From positions 27,555 through 91,554 of the forward strand of contig JAHHUH010000004.1 in assembly GCA_020024105.1 (NCBI GenBank): a stretch of 64,000 bases of DNA, read 5' to 3'. This stretch comes from Phascolarctobacterium sp. GTDB lineage: Bacteria > Bacillota > Negativicutes > Acidaminococcales > Acidaminococcaceae. Below are positions 24,405-33,742 of this stretch, piece after piece; positions within the stretch are counted from its first letter, which is position 1, and each line of letters opens with the position of its first letter. The notes under the pieces were generated by a model. The model saw only the letters and a program-made list of their open reading frames with translations. It was not told the DNA's origin and searched no databases. Both the position numbers and the translations under genes were made by a program.

Positions 24405-27400
24405 GTGAGAAATATGGAAATGGTAGGTTTACATAGTCAATTACGAGTTGGTATCGATGTAGGCTCTACTACCTTGAAGGTTGTGGTTCTGGATGGGAAC
24501 AAGATAATTTATAAGGTTTATGAAAGACATTTTTCGGATATAGCTGGTTCGTTAAAGAAGAATTTGACGGCTCTAAAGGCCATTGTAGGTGAGAGAAGTT
24601 TTTTCTTTGCCATGACTGGTTCTGCGGGGATGGGCGTGGCACAGCGCCTAGGCCTGCCCTTTGTGCAGGAGGTAATTGCTGCCGCCACGGCTGTAAAAAA
24701 GCTTATTCCACAGACCGATACAATGGTTGAGCTGGGTGGCGAGGATGCTAAAATCATGTATTTTGGTGCAGCGCCCGAGGAGCGTATGAATGGTGTCTGC
24801 GCTGGTGGTACCGGTGCTTTTATCGATCATATGGCATCCTTGCTGCATACGAATGCGGAGGGGCTAAATAAATTAGCTTTACAGGGAAAACGTATTTATA
24901 CAATTGCCTCCCGTTGCGGTGTTTTTGCCAAGACGGATATTCAGGCGTTGATGAATGAAGGAACATCTAGGGAAGATATTGCTAAATCAATTTTTCAGGC
25001 TGTAGTTAATCAGACCATTGGTAATTTGGCCCAGGGCAGGGAAATTAGCGGTAAAGTGGCTTTTTTAGGTGGTCCTTTATATTTTTTATCGGCTCTAAAG
25101 CAGCGTTTTATTGAAACTCTCAAGCTAAAGCAGGAAAATATCGTTCAGGTAGAGGACGGTGCTTATTTTGTCGCAGAGGGCTGCGCCCTGGCAGAGGAAG
25201 CACAGGAGCTTGATTTTGTCCAACTGACGTCCCGCCTGGCTAAGGTCAGTGGTGGAACAGGGATTGTTGGTGATGCCAGCCTGGCCCTGTTTAAAAATCA
25301 GGAGGAATATCAGGAATTTATGACCCGCCATCAGCGGGATAAAGTGGTCCGTGGTAATGTAGCTACTTATGAAGGGCCTATCTATGTAGGTGTGGACGCC
25401 GGCTCTACTACGACAAAAATTGTAGCTATGGGTCAGGAGCGTCAGCTTCTCTATACTGATTACGGTAGTAATCAGGGGCAGCCTCTACAGGTAGCTATGA
25501 GGGAGATTTTAGGCCTGTATAAGGCTATGCCCTCTACTGCCTATATTGCAGGGGTACTGGCTACAGGTTACGGTGAGAAAATGGTAAAGGCTGCTCTGCG
25601 AGCTGATTTTGGTGAGGTGGAAACCTTTGCTCATTATCGGGCGTCTCTGGAATTTTGTCCTCAGGTTACCTGTGTACTGGATATTGGTGGACAGGACATG
25701 AAATGCTTCCTCATCCGCAATGGTAATATTGAAAAGATTACCTTAAATGAGGCTTGTTCAGCCGGTTGTGGCTCCTTTGTAGAAAATTTTGCTGAGGGCT
25801 TAGGCATGACAGCGGCAGAATTTGCCAAATTGGCTCTGAAATCTCAAAAGTCTGTTGATTTAGGCACCCGTTGTACGGTTTTCATGAATTCCAAGGTTAA
25901 GCAGGCCCAAAAGGAAGGGGCAGCTGTGGAGGATATTTCGGCAGGCATCTGCTTATCCATTATTAAAAATGCACTTTTTAAGGTTATGCAGCTCAAGGAT
26001 GCTGCGGAATTAGGGGATTATGTGGTTGTACAGGGTGGCACCTTTTATAATGATGCTATTTTGCGCCACATGGAAAAGCTTTTGGGTAAGAATGTTATCC
26101 GCCCGGATATTGCAGGTCTAATGGGCGCCTACGGTGCAGCCATCCTGGCCCAGGAGAGCAAGCAGGATTTAAGTAAGTCCACTCTGCTTACTAAGGAAGA
26201 GATGGAGGCCTTTAAGGTAGAAAGTGTTTCCTATCGTTGTGGTATTTGCGGTAATCACTGTCTTATCACTCGTCAGACTTTTCCCGACGGTAGTAAATTC
26301 TTTACAGGCAATCGTTGTGAACGTGGTGAGGGAAAGTCGCTTAATAGTCATAAGGCACCCAATATTTACGCCTATAAGCAGCAGCGCCTTTTCCATTATT
26401 ATCAGCCATTGAAGAATGCGCCCAGGGGCAGGATAGGTATTCCACGTGCTCTGAATATGTACGAGGATTTTCCCTTTTGGGCCACCTTCTTTAAGCAATT
26501 AGGTTATGAAGTAGTTCTATCCGGTGAATCCTCGGCAAGGATTTATTACAAGGGTATGTCTACCGTACCTTCGGATTCTCTGTGTTATCCGGCAAAGATG
26601 GTCCATGGGCATATCATGGATTTAGTGGACAAGGGCTTGATGAAGATTTTTTATCCCTGCATGCCCTATAATATGCAGGATACCTATAATCATACTGGTA
26701 ATCACTTTAACTGTCCTGTAGTGGCTTCATATGGTGAAAATATCCGTAATAATATGGATGTTCTTGCCAAGAAGGCTATCAAATATATGAACCCCTTCCT
26801 TCCTATCAGTGAGCCTAAAAAAATGGAGGCTCGTTTAACAGAGGTTTTTGCGGAGGAGGGTGTGACTAAGCAGGAGATAAAAACTGCTGTAGAGGCAGCT
26901 TATGCTGAATTAGAGAAATACAAGGAGGATGTCCGCAAAAAGGGTGCAGAAATCTTAAAAATTGCAGCTAAGGAGCAGCTGCCCGTTATTCTTCTGGTTG
27001 GTCGTCCCTATCATTTAGATAAGGAAATTAATCATGGCCTGGATGAAATGATTCAGTCCTATAATTTGGCTATTGTTTCTGAAGACTCCGTTTATCATAT
27101 GGACGTACCAGAGGATAAGCTCTACGTGGTAAATCAGTGGAGCTATCATGACCGCCTTTATCATGCAGCACGTTTTGCAGCTAAATATCCGCAGGTGCAT
27201 CTGATTCAGTTAAGCTCTTTCGGTTGTGGTCTGGACGCTATTACCACTAACCAGGTTCGTGAGCTGATGGAGGAGCATCAGCGTCTTTATACCATGATTA
27301 AGCTGGATGAGGTCAATAACCTGGGAGCGGCAAGAATTCGTTTACGTTCACTGCTGGCAGTTATTGCTCGGCGTAAGACACCGGTTTATCATGAGGTTAA

Positions 27401-28664
27401 GGTGGAGGAACGGGCACATTTCACTGCTGAATATAAAGGAACTCATACCATTTTGGCACCACAGATGTCACCCATCCACTTTGATATGATTGCTCATGCT
27501 CTTAATAAATATGGTTATAAGGTTGTGATTCCCCAGGTACCACGCCAGGAAGCTATTGATACTGGCTTGAGATATGTGAATAATGATATGTGCTACCCTG
27601 CTATTGTGACTATTGGCCAGCTGGTATATGCCTTGCAAAGTGGGCAGTATGATCCAAATGCAACGAGCATTGTAATGTTTCAGACTTGTGGTGCGTGTCG
27701 TGCTACTAATTATATGTCACTGCTGCGTCGGGCTCTGCAACAGGCAGGCTACAAGCAGGTACCTGTCTTCGCCTGCTGGGGCTTGGAACAGGATGCCTTT
27801 AGAATGTATCCTGCCGGCTTTAAGGACGTAGCTAAGGCCATTGTTTATGGTGACCTGTTACAAAATGTTACTCAAAGGATGCGTCCCTATGAAGTAGAAC
27901 CCGGTACTACGGAAAGGCTTTATCATAAATGGCAGGCTTTGTGTAAGGCAGAAATTGACCACGGTAGTTATTATCAATATCGGAAGACTATTAATGAGCT
28001 GGTGCAGGACTTTGACCAGATACCTTTAATTCCTCACTTATGGAAGCCCAGGGTAGGGATTGTAGGTGAAATTTTGGCTCAATATCATCCTGTGGCTAAT
28101 AACAATCTAGTTCAAAATCTGCTTCGTGAGGGAGCGGAGGTCGTGATGCCGGATTTGACTAATTTCCTGCTCTATATGGCTTATGATGGCATTGCGCGCC
28201 ATGATATACTGGAAGGCTCCTGGCTGACGAAGGTCTGCTCCCAAATGTTTATTAAGGCAGCAGATTTTATGATTAAGCCCATGCGTGAGGCCTTGGCGGC
28301 TTCTCAACATTTTACCGCACCAGTATCCATTTATCGGGTGGCAGAGCTGGCGGCTAAGCATGTTTCTTTGGCTAATATGGCTGGTGAAGGTTGGCTATTG
28401 CCCGGTGAAATGACTAAGCTGCTGGAAGAGGGAGTAAAGAATATTGTCTGTGTACAGCCCTGGGGCTGCTTACCCAATCATATTTTGGGTAAGGGCGTTT
28501 TTAGGGAGCTGCGCCGTACCTATCCTGATGCTAACCTGGTGGCTTTGGATTGTGATGCCAGTGTTTCTGAGGTTAACCAGCTGAATCGCTTGAAGCTGAT
28601 GCTGTCTGTTGCGAAGGAACAGGCACCTCTAACGGAAGAGGGGCAGGAAAAGGAATTAAGCTGA
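24405..28664 (+). CDS. Fused acyl-CoA dehydratase activase/dehydratase-like protein; PlsA/PlsR (plasmalogen) candidate
   Basis: This 1419-residue protein has two BadF/BadG/HgdC-type ATPase domains, each opening with a phosphate loop (VGIDVGSTTLK near 15-25; VGVDAGSTTTK near 328-338). The second carries NEACSAGCGSF (near 448), whose cysteine binds the bridging [4Fe-4S] cluster in this family. Then come a cysteine-containing DUF2229-type block (CGICGNHC to GNRCERGEG, about 610-640), an HgdB-like reductase region from about 670 (YPCMPY, CGACRAT) and a C-terminal block with VQPWGCLPNH (near 1350). This fused architecture is what is known for PlsA/PlsR of anaerobes, which convert diacyl lipids to plasmalogens. 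The start (GTG 24405, or ATGs 9-15 bases later) is uncertain. Confidence 0.75.
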   Translation: MRNMEMVGLHSQLRVGIDVGSTTLKVVVLDGNKIIYKVYERHFSDIAGSLKKNLTALKAIVGERSFFFAMTGSAGMGVAQRLGLPFVQEVIAAATAVKKLIPQTDTMVELGGEDAKIMYFGAAPEERMNGVCAGGTGAFIDHMASLLHTNAEGLNKLALQGKRIYTIASRCGVFAKTDIQALMNEGTSREDIAKSIFQAVVNQTIGNLAQGREISGKVAFLGGPLYFLSALKQRFIETLKLKQENIVQVEDGAYFVAEGCALAEEAQELDFVQLTSRLAKVSGGTGIVGDASLALFKNQEEYQEFMTRHQRDKVVRGNVATYEGPIYVGVDAGSTTTKIVAMGQERQLLYTDYGSNQGQPLQVAMREILGLYKAMPSTAYIAGVLATGYGEKMVKAALRADFGEVETFAHYRASLEFCPQVTCVLDIGGQDMKCFLIRNGNIEKITLNEACSAGCGSFVENFAEGLGMTAAEFAKLALKSQKSVDLGTRCTVFMNSKVKQAQKEGAAVEDISAGICLSIIKNALFKVMQLKDAAELGDYVVVQGGTFYNDAILRHMEKLLGKNVIRPDIAGLMGAYGAAILAQESKQDLSKSTLLTKEEMEAFKVESVSYRCGICGNHCLITRQTFPDGSKFFTGNRCERGEGKSLNSHKAPNIYAYKQQRLFHYYQPLKNAPRGRIGIPRALNMYEDFPFWATFFKQLGYEVVLSGESSARIYYKGMSTVPSDSLCYPAKMVHGHIMDLVDKGLMKIFYPCMPYNMQDTYNHTGNHFNCPVVASYGENIRNNMDVLAKKAIKYMNPFLPISEPKKMEARLTEVFAEEGVTKQEIKTAVEAAYAELEKYKEDVRKKGAEILKIAAKEQLPVILLVGRPYHLDKEINHGLDEMIQSYNLAIVSEDSVYHMDVPEDKLYVVNQWSYHDRLYHAARFAAKYPQVHLIQLSSFGCGLDAITTNQVRELMEEHQRLYTMIKLDEVNNLGAARIRLRSLLAVIARRKTPVYHEVKVEERAHFTAEYKGTHTILAPQMSPIHFDMIAHALNKYGYKVVIPQVPRQEAIDTGLRYVNNDMCYPAIVTIGQLVYALQSGQYDPNATSIVMFQTCGACRATNYMSLLRRALQQAGYKQVPVFACWGLEQDAFRMYPAGFKDVAKAIVYGDLLQNVTQRMRPYEVEPGTTERLYHKWQALCKAEIDHGSYYQYRKTINELVQDFDQIPLIPHLWKPRVGIVGEILAQYHPVANNNLVQNLLREGAEVVMPDLTNFLLYMAYDGIARHDILEGSWLTKVCSQMFIKAADFMIKPMREALAASQHFTAPVSIYRVAELAAKHVSLANMAGEGWLLPGEMTKLLEEGVKNIVCVQPWGCLPNHILGKGVFRELRRTYPDANLVALDCDASVSEVNQLNRLKLMLSVAKEQAPLTEEGQEKELS

Positions 28665-28681
28665 GTAAATGTAAAATTGGA

Positions 28682-28710
28682 GGAGCATTCCTGAGAAATG
28701 CTCCTTTTTT
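28682..28710 (+). terminator. Terminator of the PlsA-like gene
   Basis: Arms GGAGCATT / AATGCTCC enclose a 7-base loop and are followed by six T residues, about 18 bp after the stop. Confidence 0.85.
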
Positions 28711-28766
28711 GATGGACTGCAACAGGAGAATATAGTATGCTAACAGCAGTTTAGGAGGTTTCGCAA

Positions 28767-29195
28767 TTGATGAAGGAAAAAGCATTGGCTATTTTAGCAG
28801 AGGGAAAATACTCTTGCCTAGCCTGGGATGAGCAGCTGCGTTATCAGGGGGCAGGTATGGGAGTGAAGCCCATTATTACACCTATGCGTGAACAAAGAAA
28901 TTTTTTTAAAAATTTACAGGTGGCTGACACTATTATTGGTAAGGCTGCGGCATTACTTTTAGCTCTTTCAGGGGCTAAATTTGTCTATGGAGGCATAATG
29001 AGTAAAGCGGCAGTAGAGGTTTTTCGTCAACAGGGAATCGAATACGAATATGGGAAGCTGGTGGACTACATCTACAATCGTCAGCAGAATAGTCTTTGCC
29101 CACTGGAGCAGGCAGTGCTGGAAGTGGACAGCCCACAATTAGCCTGGAAAAAATTGGAAGCAAAAATTAAGGAATTGATGGCAAAAGCAAAATAA
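28767..29195 (+). CDS. DUF1893 domain protein
   Basis: The 142-residue cytosolic protein contains DTIIGKAAALLLALSGAKFVYGG (about residues 51-73), the signature of DUF1893, whose function is unknown but whose fold is related to cytidine deaminase-like proteins. AGGAGG lies eight bases before TTG 28767 and eleven before ATG 28770, so either may be the start. It follows the PlsA-like gene after a terminator. The downstream interval 29196-29373 is AT-rich and holds no feature I can support. Confidence 0.75.
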   Translation: MMKEKALAILAEGKYSCLAWDEQLRYQGAGMGVKPIITPMREQRNFFKNLQVADTIIGKAAALLLALSGAKFVYGGIMSKAAVEVFRQQGIEYEYGKLVDYIYNRQQNSLCPLEQAVLEVDSPQLAWKKLEAKIKELMAKAK

Positions 29196-29373
29196 ACTGT
29201 TTCTGAGACAAAAAAGGTATATTCTAACTACATACATGTAGGATATAAATTAGAGCCATTTTTTGAGAATAAAGGATGCACTAAATAATAGAAATAGATT
29301 TTATGAAAATTAATTGCTGCTAAAGCTAAAAAAACAATGTTTTGACAATATTCAAAAATTTCTTTCTAGCTAA

Positions 29374-29404
29374 TTGACAATATAGCGAATATATGGGTTA
29401 TCCT
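29374..29404 (+). promoter_or_regulatory. Promoter/operator of the TonB-receptor gene (shared motif)
   Basis: TTGACAATATA (29374-29384), five unrelated bases, TATATG (29390-29395). The same arrangement occurs at 32389-32410 before the nitrogenase-like gene. ATATA-N5-TATAT forms a dyad between the -35 (TTGACA) and a weak -10 (TATCCT, 29399-29404), so a regulator could block the promoter here. Confidence 0.5.
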
Positions 29405-29467
29405 AGTTAAGAATGCAAGCCAGGCTTGATTTTTAAATTACTATTTGTTAAATAACAAGGAGATGTA

Positions 29468-31258
29468 ATGATGGTAAGAACATCAAAAAAGAATTTGTTA
29501 AGAAATGTAGTCCTAGGATTATTAGCGTTATCTTGTAGTAGTGCTTTAGCGGCAGAACAAAATTTACAAAGTTATAATTTAGATCCCATGTCGGTTACTG
29601 CAACTCGATACGAAACTAGAGATATAGATATACCAGCTTCTACGGAAGTGTTTACTCAGGAAAAAATAGAAAAATTAGGTGCTAATAATGTTATGGATGT
29701 AGTTAGTGCTATTCCTGGATTTACTTTGACTGCTTCTCCTACGGGCAATACATATATTGGTTTTAGAGGCATGGCTAAAGACAATGTAGCAATTTTGGTC
29801 AACGGTATTATGCTTAACCAGGATGGCAACTACGACTTAGAAACAATTTCTACAGATATTATCGACCGTATAGAGGTTGTTAAGGGTGGTTCTGCCGTAT
29901 TATATGGTTCCTCTGCTAGTGCTGGCGTAATTAATATCATTACCAAAAAAAGTGGTGGTCAAAATAAAATCCTTCTAGGTGCTGGTGACAAACATAAATT
30001 CAAAGGTTCTGTTAATATTAATGCAGATAAATTACAGGTAAGTTATAATCATTTTCAAGCTAAAGACCGTGGTAAAGTATATAAAAGTACTCGTTATGAC
30101 TATTTGGGTGACAAAGTAGAAAAAGATAGTGTTAACGTTCAATATAATCTTAATGATCATCTACAATTCCAATATTTACACAGCGATAAAGAATCTGATT
30201 GTTCTAAAACTACTACCGGGGGATTTCATAGTGTTTTAAAATATAACTTTGGACAAGTACACTATACTAACAATGATTTATTAGCAACTCTTTATATTCG
30301 TGATAGAAACTGGAAGTTTAATACTTCTGTCCAAGAAGGGACTAACATTGGCTTGGATGTCCAAAATAAATGGGAACTTGGCGAAACTTTATTAACTGCT
30401 GGTGTTGTTTACGAAAATGAAGATACTCAGAATAATGAAACGATAAAAGCTGCTAAAAGAGATAGTGGAGCAGTGTTTTTTATGACAGAAAATAAGTTAT
30501 CTGAAGCAACTACCCTTTTTGTAGGTGCTCGTGAATCTTATGTAGAAGAATCTGGAAGTGAATTTTGTCCTCAGGTCCAAATTATGCAGAAATTGGGCGA
30601 GGATAATAATCTTTATTTAAATATTAACAGATCCATGCGTGCTCCTAATGTTAATGAGCAATGGGGTACCGGTTCTCAAATGATGAACCCTGATTTAAAG
30701 GCAGAAACTGGTTGGAACTATGAACTTGGTTGGAAAAAGAAATTATCTGATGTAGAATTATTCAAAATTAATGTGTTTAAAATGGATGTAAAGGATAGGA
30801 TTTATCGCGATCATGACGATGCTGCGGATAAAGACATTTTTAGAAACGCTAATAAATACAGAAATACTGGTGTAGAAGTAGGTTATGAAAATGCTCTTAG
30901 TGGCAAATTTGGTTACAATATAGGTCTTTCTTATGCTAATCCAGAACAAAAAGCTAAGGGTGGAGATTGGCAACGAGCAGATTTTAGATTAGGTATTAAT
31001 GCAGGTTTAGGATACTATGTTGGTAATACTGTGGCCAATATTTCCTTGAATTATATGGGTGAGAGAATTGGTGATTGTGATGATATGGTAAATATTAATA
31101 TGAATGTAAGCCATAAGCTAAATAACCATAGTAAAGTAAAATTTGCAGTGTATAATCTCTTAAATCGTGACGATATTCGTACAGGAAATTCTAGTGGCCG
31201 TTCTGGTTCCATCGTTGAGGAAAGGAATTGGCTTTTGAGTTATGAGCATACCTTTTAG
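29468..31258 (+). CDS. TonB-dependent outer-membrane receptor
   Basis: The 596-residue protein has a signal peptide with basic start and hydrophobic core ending in SALAA (about residues 1-29), then a TonB-box-like MSVTATR (near 37). A plug domain follows to about residue 165 (GFRGM, RIEVVKGGSAVLYGSSASAGVINIITKK), then a beta-barrel ending in the terminal phenylalanine typical of outer-membrane proteins. Small barrel size and plug resemble BtuB/heme-type receptors for B12, heme or siderophores. AAGGAG lies before ATG 29468 (ATG 29471 is also possible). The gene is visibly richer in A/T codons than its neighbours, hinting at a different origin. The FecB-type lipoprotein gene follows in the same unit. 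It proves an outer membrane. Confidence 0.9.
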   Translation: MMVRTSKKNLLRNVVLGLLALSCSSALAAEQNLQSYNLDPMSVTATRYETRDIDIPASTEVFTQEKIEKLGANNVMDVVSAIPGFTLTASPTGNTYIGFRGMAKDNVAILVNGIMLNQDGNYDLETISTDIIDRIEVVKGGSAVLYGSSASAGVINIITKKSGGQNKILLGAGDKHKFKGSVNINADKLQVSYNHFQAKDRGKVYKSTRYDYLGDKVEKDSVNVQYNLNDHLQFQYLHSDKESDCSKTTTGGFHSVLKYNFGQVHYTNNDLLATLYIRDRNWKFNTSVQEGTNIGLDVQNKWELGETLLTAGVVYENEDTQNNETIKAAKRDSGAVFFMTENKLSEATTLFVGARESYVEESGSEFCPQVQIMQKLGEDNNLYLNINRSMRAPNVNEQWGTGSQMMNPDLKAETGWNYELGWKKKLSDVELFKINVFKMDVKDRIYRDHDDAADKDIFRNANKYRNTGVEVGYENALSGKFGYNIGLSYANPEQKAKGGDWQRADFRLGINAGLGYYVGNTVANISLNYMGERIGDCDDMVNINMNVSHKLNNHSKVKFAVYNLLNRDDIRTGNSSGRSGSIVEERNWLLSYEHTF

Positions 31259-31286
31259 ACAATGAGGAAGGAATGGACTTAAGACG

Positions 31287-32255
31287 ATGAGATTTTTAAG
31301 TTTGTGCCTACTGTGCATAATGTTGTTTTTACATGGTTGCGGGTCAGAAATTGAACGCAGTAATGTTATTGGAGAAAAAGCTTATACAGTAACAGACGCA
31401 CGTGGAAGGCAGTTAGATTTTAAAGAAAAGCCTTGTCGTATTGTTAGTACTTATGTTTATGGTGATGAAATTCTTTTGGATTTAGTAGAACATGAGCGGA
31501 TTATTGGCTTAAGTAAATGGGTACACGATCCAGATTTAGCGTTAGGCTGTAAAAAAGCCGAAGATGTACCAGGCATTGTAGAAAATAATACAGAGTCCAT
31601 ACTGAAATTAAAGCCTGATCTTATTCTTTTACCTGACAACGTCAAAGAAGATTATCTGGCAAGTTTGGAGGAAGTTGGACAGAAAATTTATGTCTACAAG
31701 GCGGCTTCTCGGGTTCAGCAAATACCGGGTGTTGTGCGTAGCATTGGTCAGGCTGTAGGAGAGAGGGAACAGGCGGAACTGGTCGTTAAACAGATGGAAC
31801 ATAGTTTAATGAAGACTAAAGAGAAGGTGGCTAAACTTTCTCCAGAAAAGAAGCAATCTGCACTTCTCTTTTTACGTTTTGGTGCAATAGGTGGTGAGGG
31901 AAGCATTTTCCACGATACCATGGCTTTAGCAGGTATTGAAGATTGTTATCAGCGTGGTAGGAATTTAAGTGAAAACCAAGGAGGTATGAGTGGGGTACTA
32001 TCTAAGGAAGAAGTGGTAAAGGCTAATCCTTCCTTAATCCTTTTTAGTTCTTGGTCTCAAGAAGGTGCCTATAAGGATAGCAGACAACAAATTGAGGAAA
32101 TGTGTAATGATCCAGCCTTTGCTGATGTAGAAGCTATTAGAGATAGGAATATAGTTGTTATTCCACAGGGATATGTTAACTGTCTTTCTCAAAATGTCAG
32201 TTTGGCTGTGGAGGGACTCTATAAGGCTGTGTATGAAAGCAACTTGCACAACTAG
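31287..32255 (+). CDS. FecB/BtuF-type ABC substrate-binding lipoprotein
   Basis: The 322-residue protein begins with a lipoprotein signal peptide (lipobox LHGC, lipidated Cys18) and has the class III periplasmic-binding fold. The N-terminal lobe begins VTDARGRQLDFKEKPCRIVS and contains LKPDLILLP (near 110-118), followed by a helical backbone and a second lobe with NPSLILF. This type binds Fe-siderophores, heme or cobalamin after transport through the TonB receptor encoded just upstream (29 bp gap). No permease or ATPase gene follows. The ATG overlaps the stop of a five-codon minigene (31273-31290, MDLRR) that has the better-placed Shine-Dalgarno GAGGAAGG, so coupling is possible. Confidence 0.85.
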   Translation: MRFLSLCLLCIMLFLHGCGSEIERSNVIGEKAYTVTDARGRQLDFKEKPCRIVSTYVYGDEILLDLVEHERIIGLSKWVHDPDLALGCKKAEDVPGIVENNTESILKLKPDLILLPDNVKEDYLASLEEVGQKIYVYKAASRVQQIPGVVRSIGQAVGEREQAELVVKQMEHSLMKTKEKVAKLSPEKKQSALLFLRFGAIGGEGSIFHDTMALAGIEDCYQRGRNLSENQGGMSGVLSKEEVVKANPSLILFSSWSQEGAYKDSRQQIEEMCNDPAFADVEAIRDRNIVVIPQGYVNCLSQNVSLAVEGLYKAVYESNLHN

Positions 32256-32272
32256 ATTTAATGTAAAACTTG

Positions 32273-32312
32273 AAAGACTGGCAGTTTTTATATGACTGCC
32301 AGTCTTTTGAGT
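32273..32312 (+). terminator. Terminator after the binding-lipoprotein gene
   Basis: A 12-bp perfect stem AAAGACTGGCAG / CTGCCAGTCTTT with an 11-base loop and trailing T residues separates the receptor/lipoprotein unit from the nitrogenase-like unit. Confidence 0.85.
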
Positions 32313-32388
32313 TTGTATAAATTTTCAATGCCATACGATTATTATTTTGGGGATGATTTGGTGTACGGGCGGAGAAATTGGTACGTAC

Positions 32389-32417
32389 TTGACAATATAA
32401 TTGCTATATGCTATAAG
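32389..32417 (+). promoter_or_regulatory. Promoter/operator of the nitrogenase-like operon (shared motif)
   Basis: TTGACA (32389-32394), 17-bp spacer, TATAAG (32412-32417) with a TGC extension. The spacer carries ATATA-N5-TATAT; over 22 positions, TTGACAATATA-N5-TATATG is identical in 17 of 17 defined positions to the promoter of the TonB-receptor gene. Confidence 0.65.
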
Positions 32418-32464
32418 ATTTAAATTGAAAAAGTTTTATTAATTAAGGATATGGTGGCTTTGCG

Positions 32465-33742
32465 ATGATTAGAAATACTGAAAGAAAGCAGATTATTCAT
32501 TGTAATTTAATGACGGTCTTTTTTGCTGCAGCCTTTAATCCTAAGGCAGCGGTTGTTTTACATGTACCTAAGTCCTGCTCCCATATTGTTTATAATGCCT
32601 TTTGGGAAATGGCCTTTAAGCATATGCAGAATAGCCCTAAATATGCTGCTCTTTATCAGGAGAATATGTTCGTTACGGGTATTTCTGATAAGGAAGCTAT
32701 TTTTGGTGGTGAAAAGATTTTACGTAAATGCCTGTTGGAGGTTATTGCTGCCCGTCAGCCGGAGTACGTAGTGGTTACCGCAGGTTGTACTGCCAGTGTT
32801 ATTGGTGATGATGTTGAAGCTATCTGTAAGGAGGTAGCTAAGGAAACGGGAACAGCTATTTTTTACATTCCCGGCTCCGGCTTTATGGATCAGACCATTA
32901 CTGACGGTACTCTTTCCGTGACGAAGAGCTTGGTTAAGGGCATAGTTTTTCCCCTGGCTGAGGTAAAGAAAAATCCTCGTAGCATTGTGGCTTTAGGTGT
33001 TAATGCTCATCTAAGCAAGGAATATGAGGTGGCGGAAATGACGCGTATTTTTAAGCTCTTCGGCTTTGAAAAAATATACTATCCGCCTGTAGGGATGACT
33101 AAAGCTGATCTGGAATCAATGGCAGAGGCAGCATACATTACTACCTTGGGCCTTTCCCCGACTATGATAAAGAATACTCAGACTTACGCCAAGGAGTACG
33201 CTCAGGTGATGGGAATTAAGGATGTGACTGTTCCACTTGTCAATACGGCTCATCTTTATTATGATTGGTTACGTACCTTTGGCAAGCTATTAGGGAAGGA
33301 AGAGCTGGTACCCCAGCTGATTGAGCAGGAGGAAGCAGCTTACCGAAAGTATATTGCAGAACATTGTGGTGGCCTGCGTGGCAAAAAAATCCTTTTAGGT
33401 ATTGGAGCGGCTCTACGTTATTTTGAGCCTATGGAAACTGTACAGCTTCTACAGGACGCAGGGATGGAGGTTATTGGAGCGGTTTTCCTTAAAGGGTTAA
33501 CTACAGCGGAGCGCAAGCAGCATGAGGAGCATTTTCAGGGCAAATTGCAGATTCCCTACTGGACTGAGGATCAGCTGCCTCAGCTACAGGCTGATGCCAT
33601 GCTGACTACCGAAACCAAGGAATGCCACCTGCCGCAATATGCTATTTCCTTTAGACGCGTGGGGCGAGCAGGTAGTGAAAACTTTTATCAGGGCTTGGTA
33701 AAGCTCATTGTAGGACAGAGGAATTTGCTATATGAATACTAA
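32465..33742 (+). CDS. Nitrogenase component 1-like protein, subunit A
   Basis: This 425-residue protein is of the NifD/NifK/NifE/BchN type (PF00148 superfamily). The family core is clear: FGGEKILRKCLLEVI (near residue 80) and VTAGCTASVIGDDVEAIC (near 104-121), followed by PGSGF. Cys13, Cys38 and Cys108 fall where the family places three ligands of the inter-subunit iron-sulfur cluster. I see no counterpart of the NifD FeMo-cofactor cysteine, so it is not a true nitrogenase. It is probably one half of a heterodimeric reductase. The second subunit overlaps it by 11 bp. ATG 32465 is preceded only by a weak GGTGG. The electron-donating NifH-like ATPase is absent from the window. Confidence 0.75.
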   Translation: MIRNTERKQIIHCNLMTVFFAAAFNPKAAVVLHVPKSCSHIVYNAFWEMAFKHMQNSPKYAALYQENMFVTGISDKEAIFGGEKILRKCLLEVIAARQPEYVVVTAGCTASVIGDDVEAICKEVAKETGTAIFYIPGSGFMDQTITDGTLSVTKSLVKGIVFPLAEVKKNPRSIVALGVNAHLSKEYEVAEMTRIFKLFGFEKIYYPPVGMTKADLESMAEAAYITTLGLSPTMIKNTQTYAKEYAQVMGIKDVTVPLVNTAHLYYDWLRTFGKLLGKEELVPQLIEQEEAAYRKYIAEHCGGLRGKKILLGIGAALRYFEPMETVQLLQDAGMEVIGAVFLKGLTTAERKQHEEHFQGKLQIPYWTEDQLPQLQADAMLTTETKECHLPQYAISFRRVGRAGSENFYQGLVKLIVGQRNLLYEY

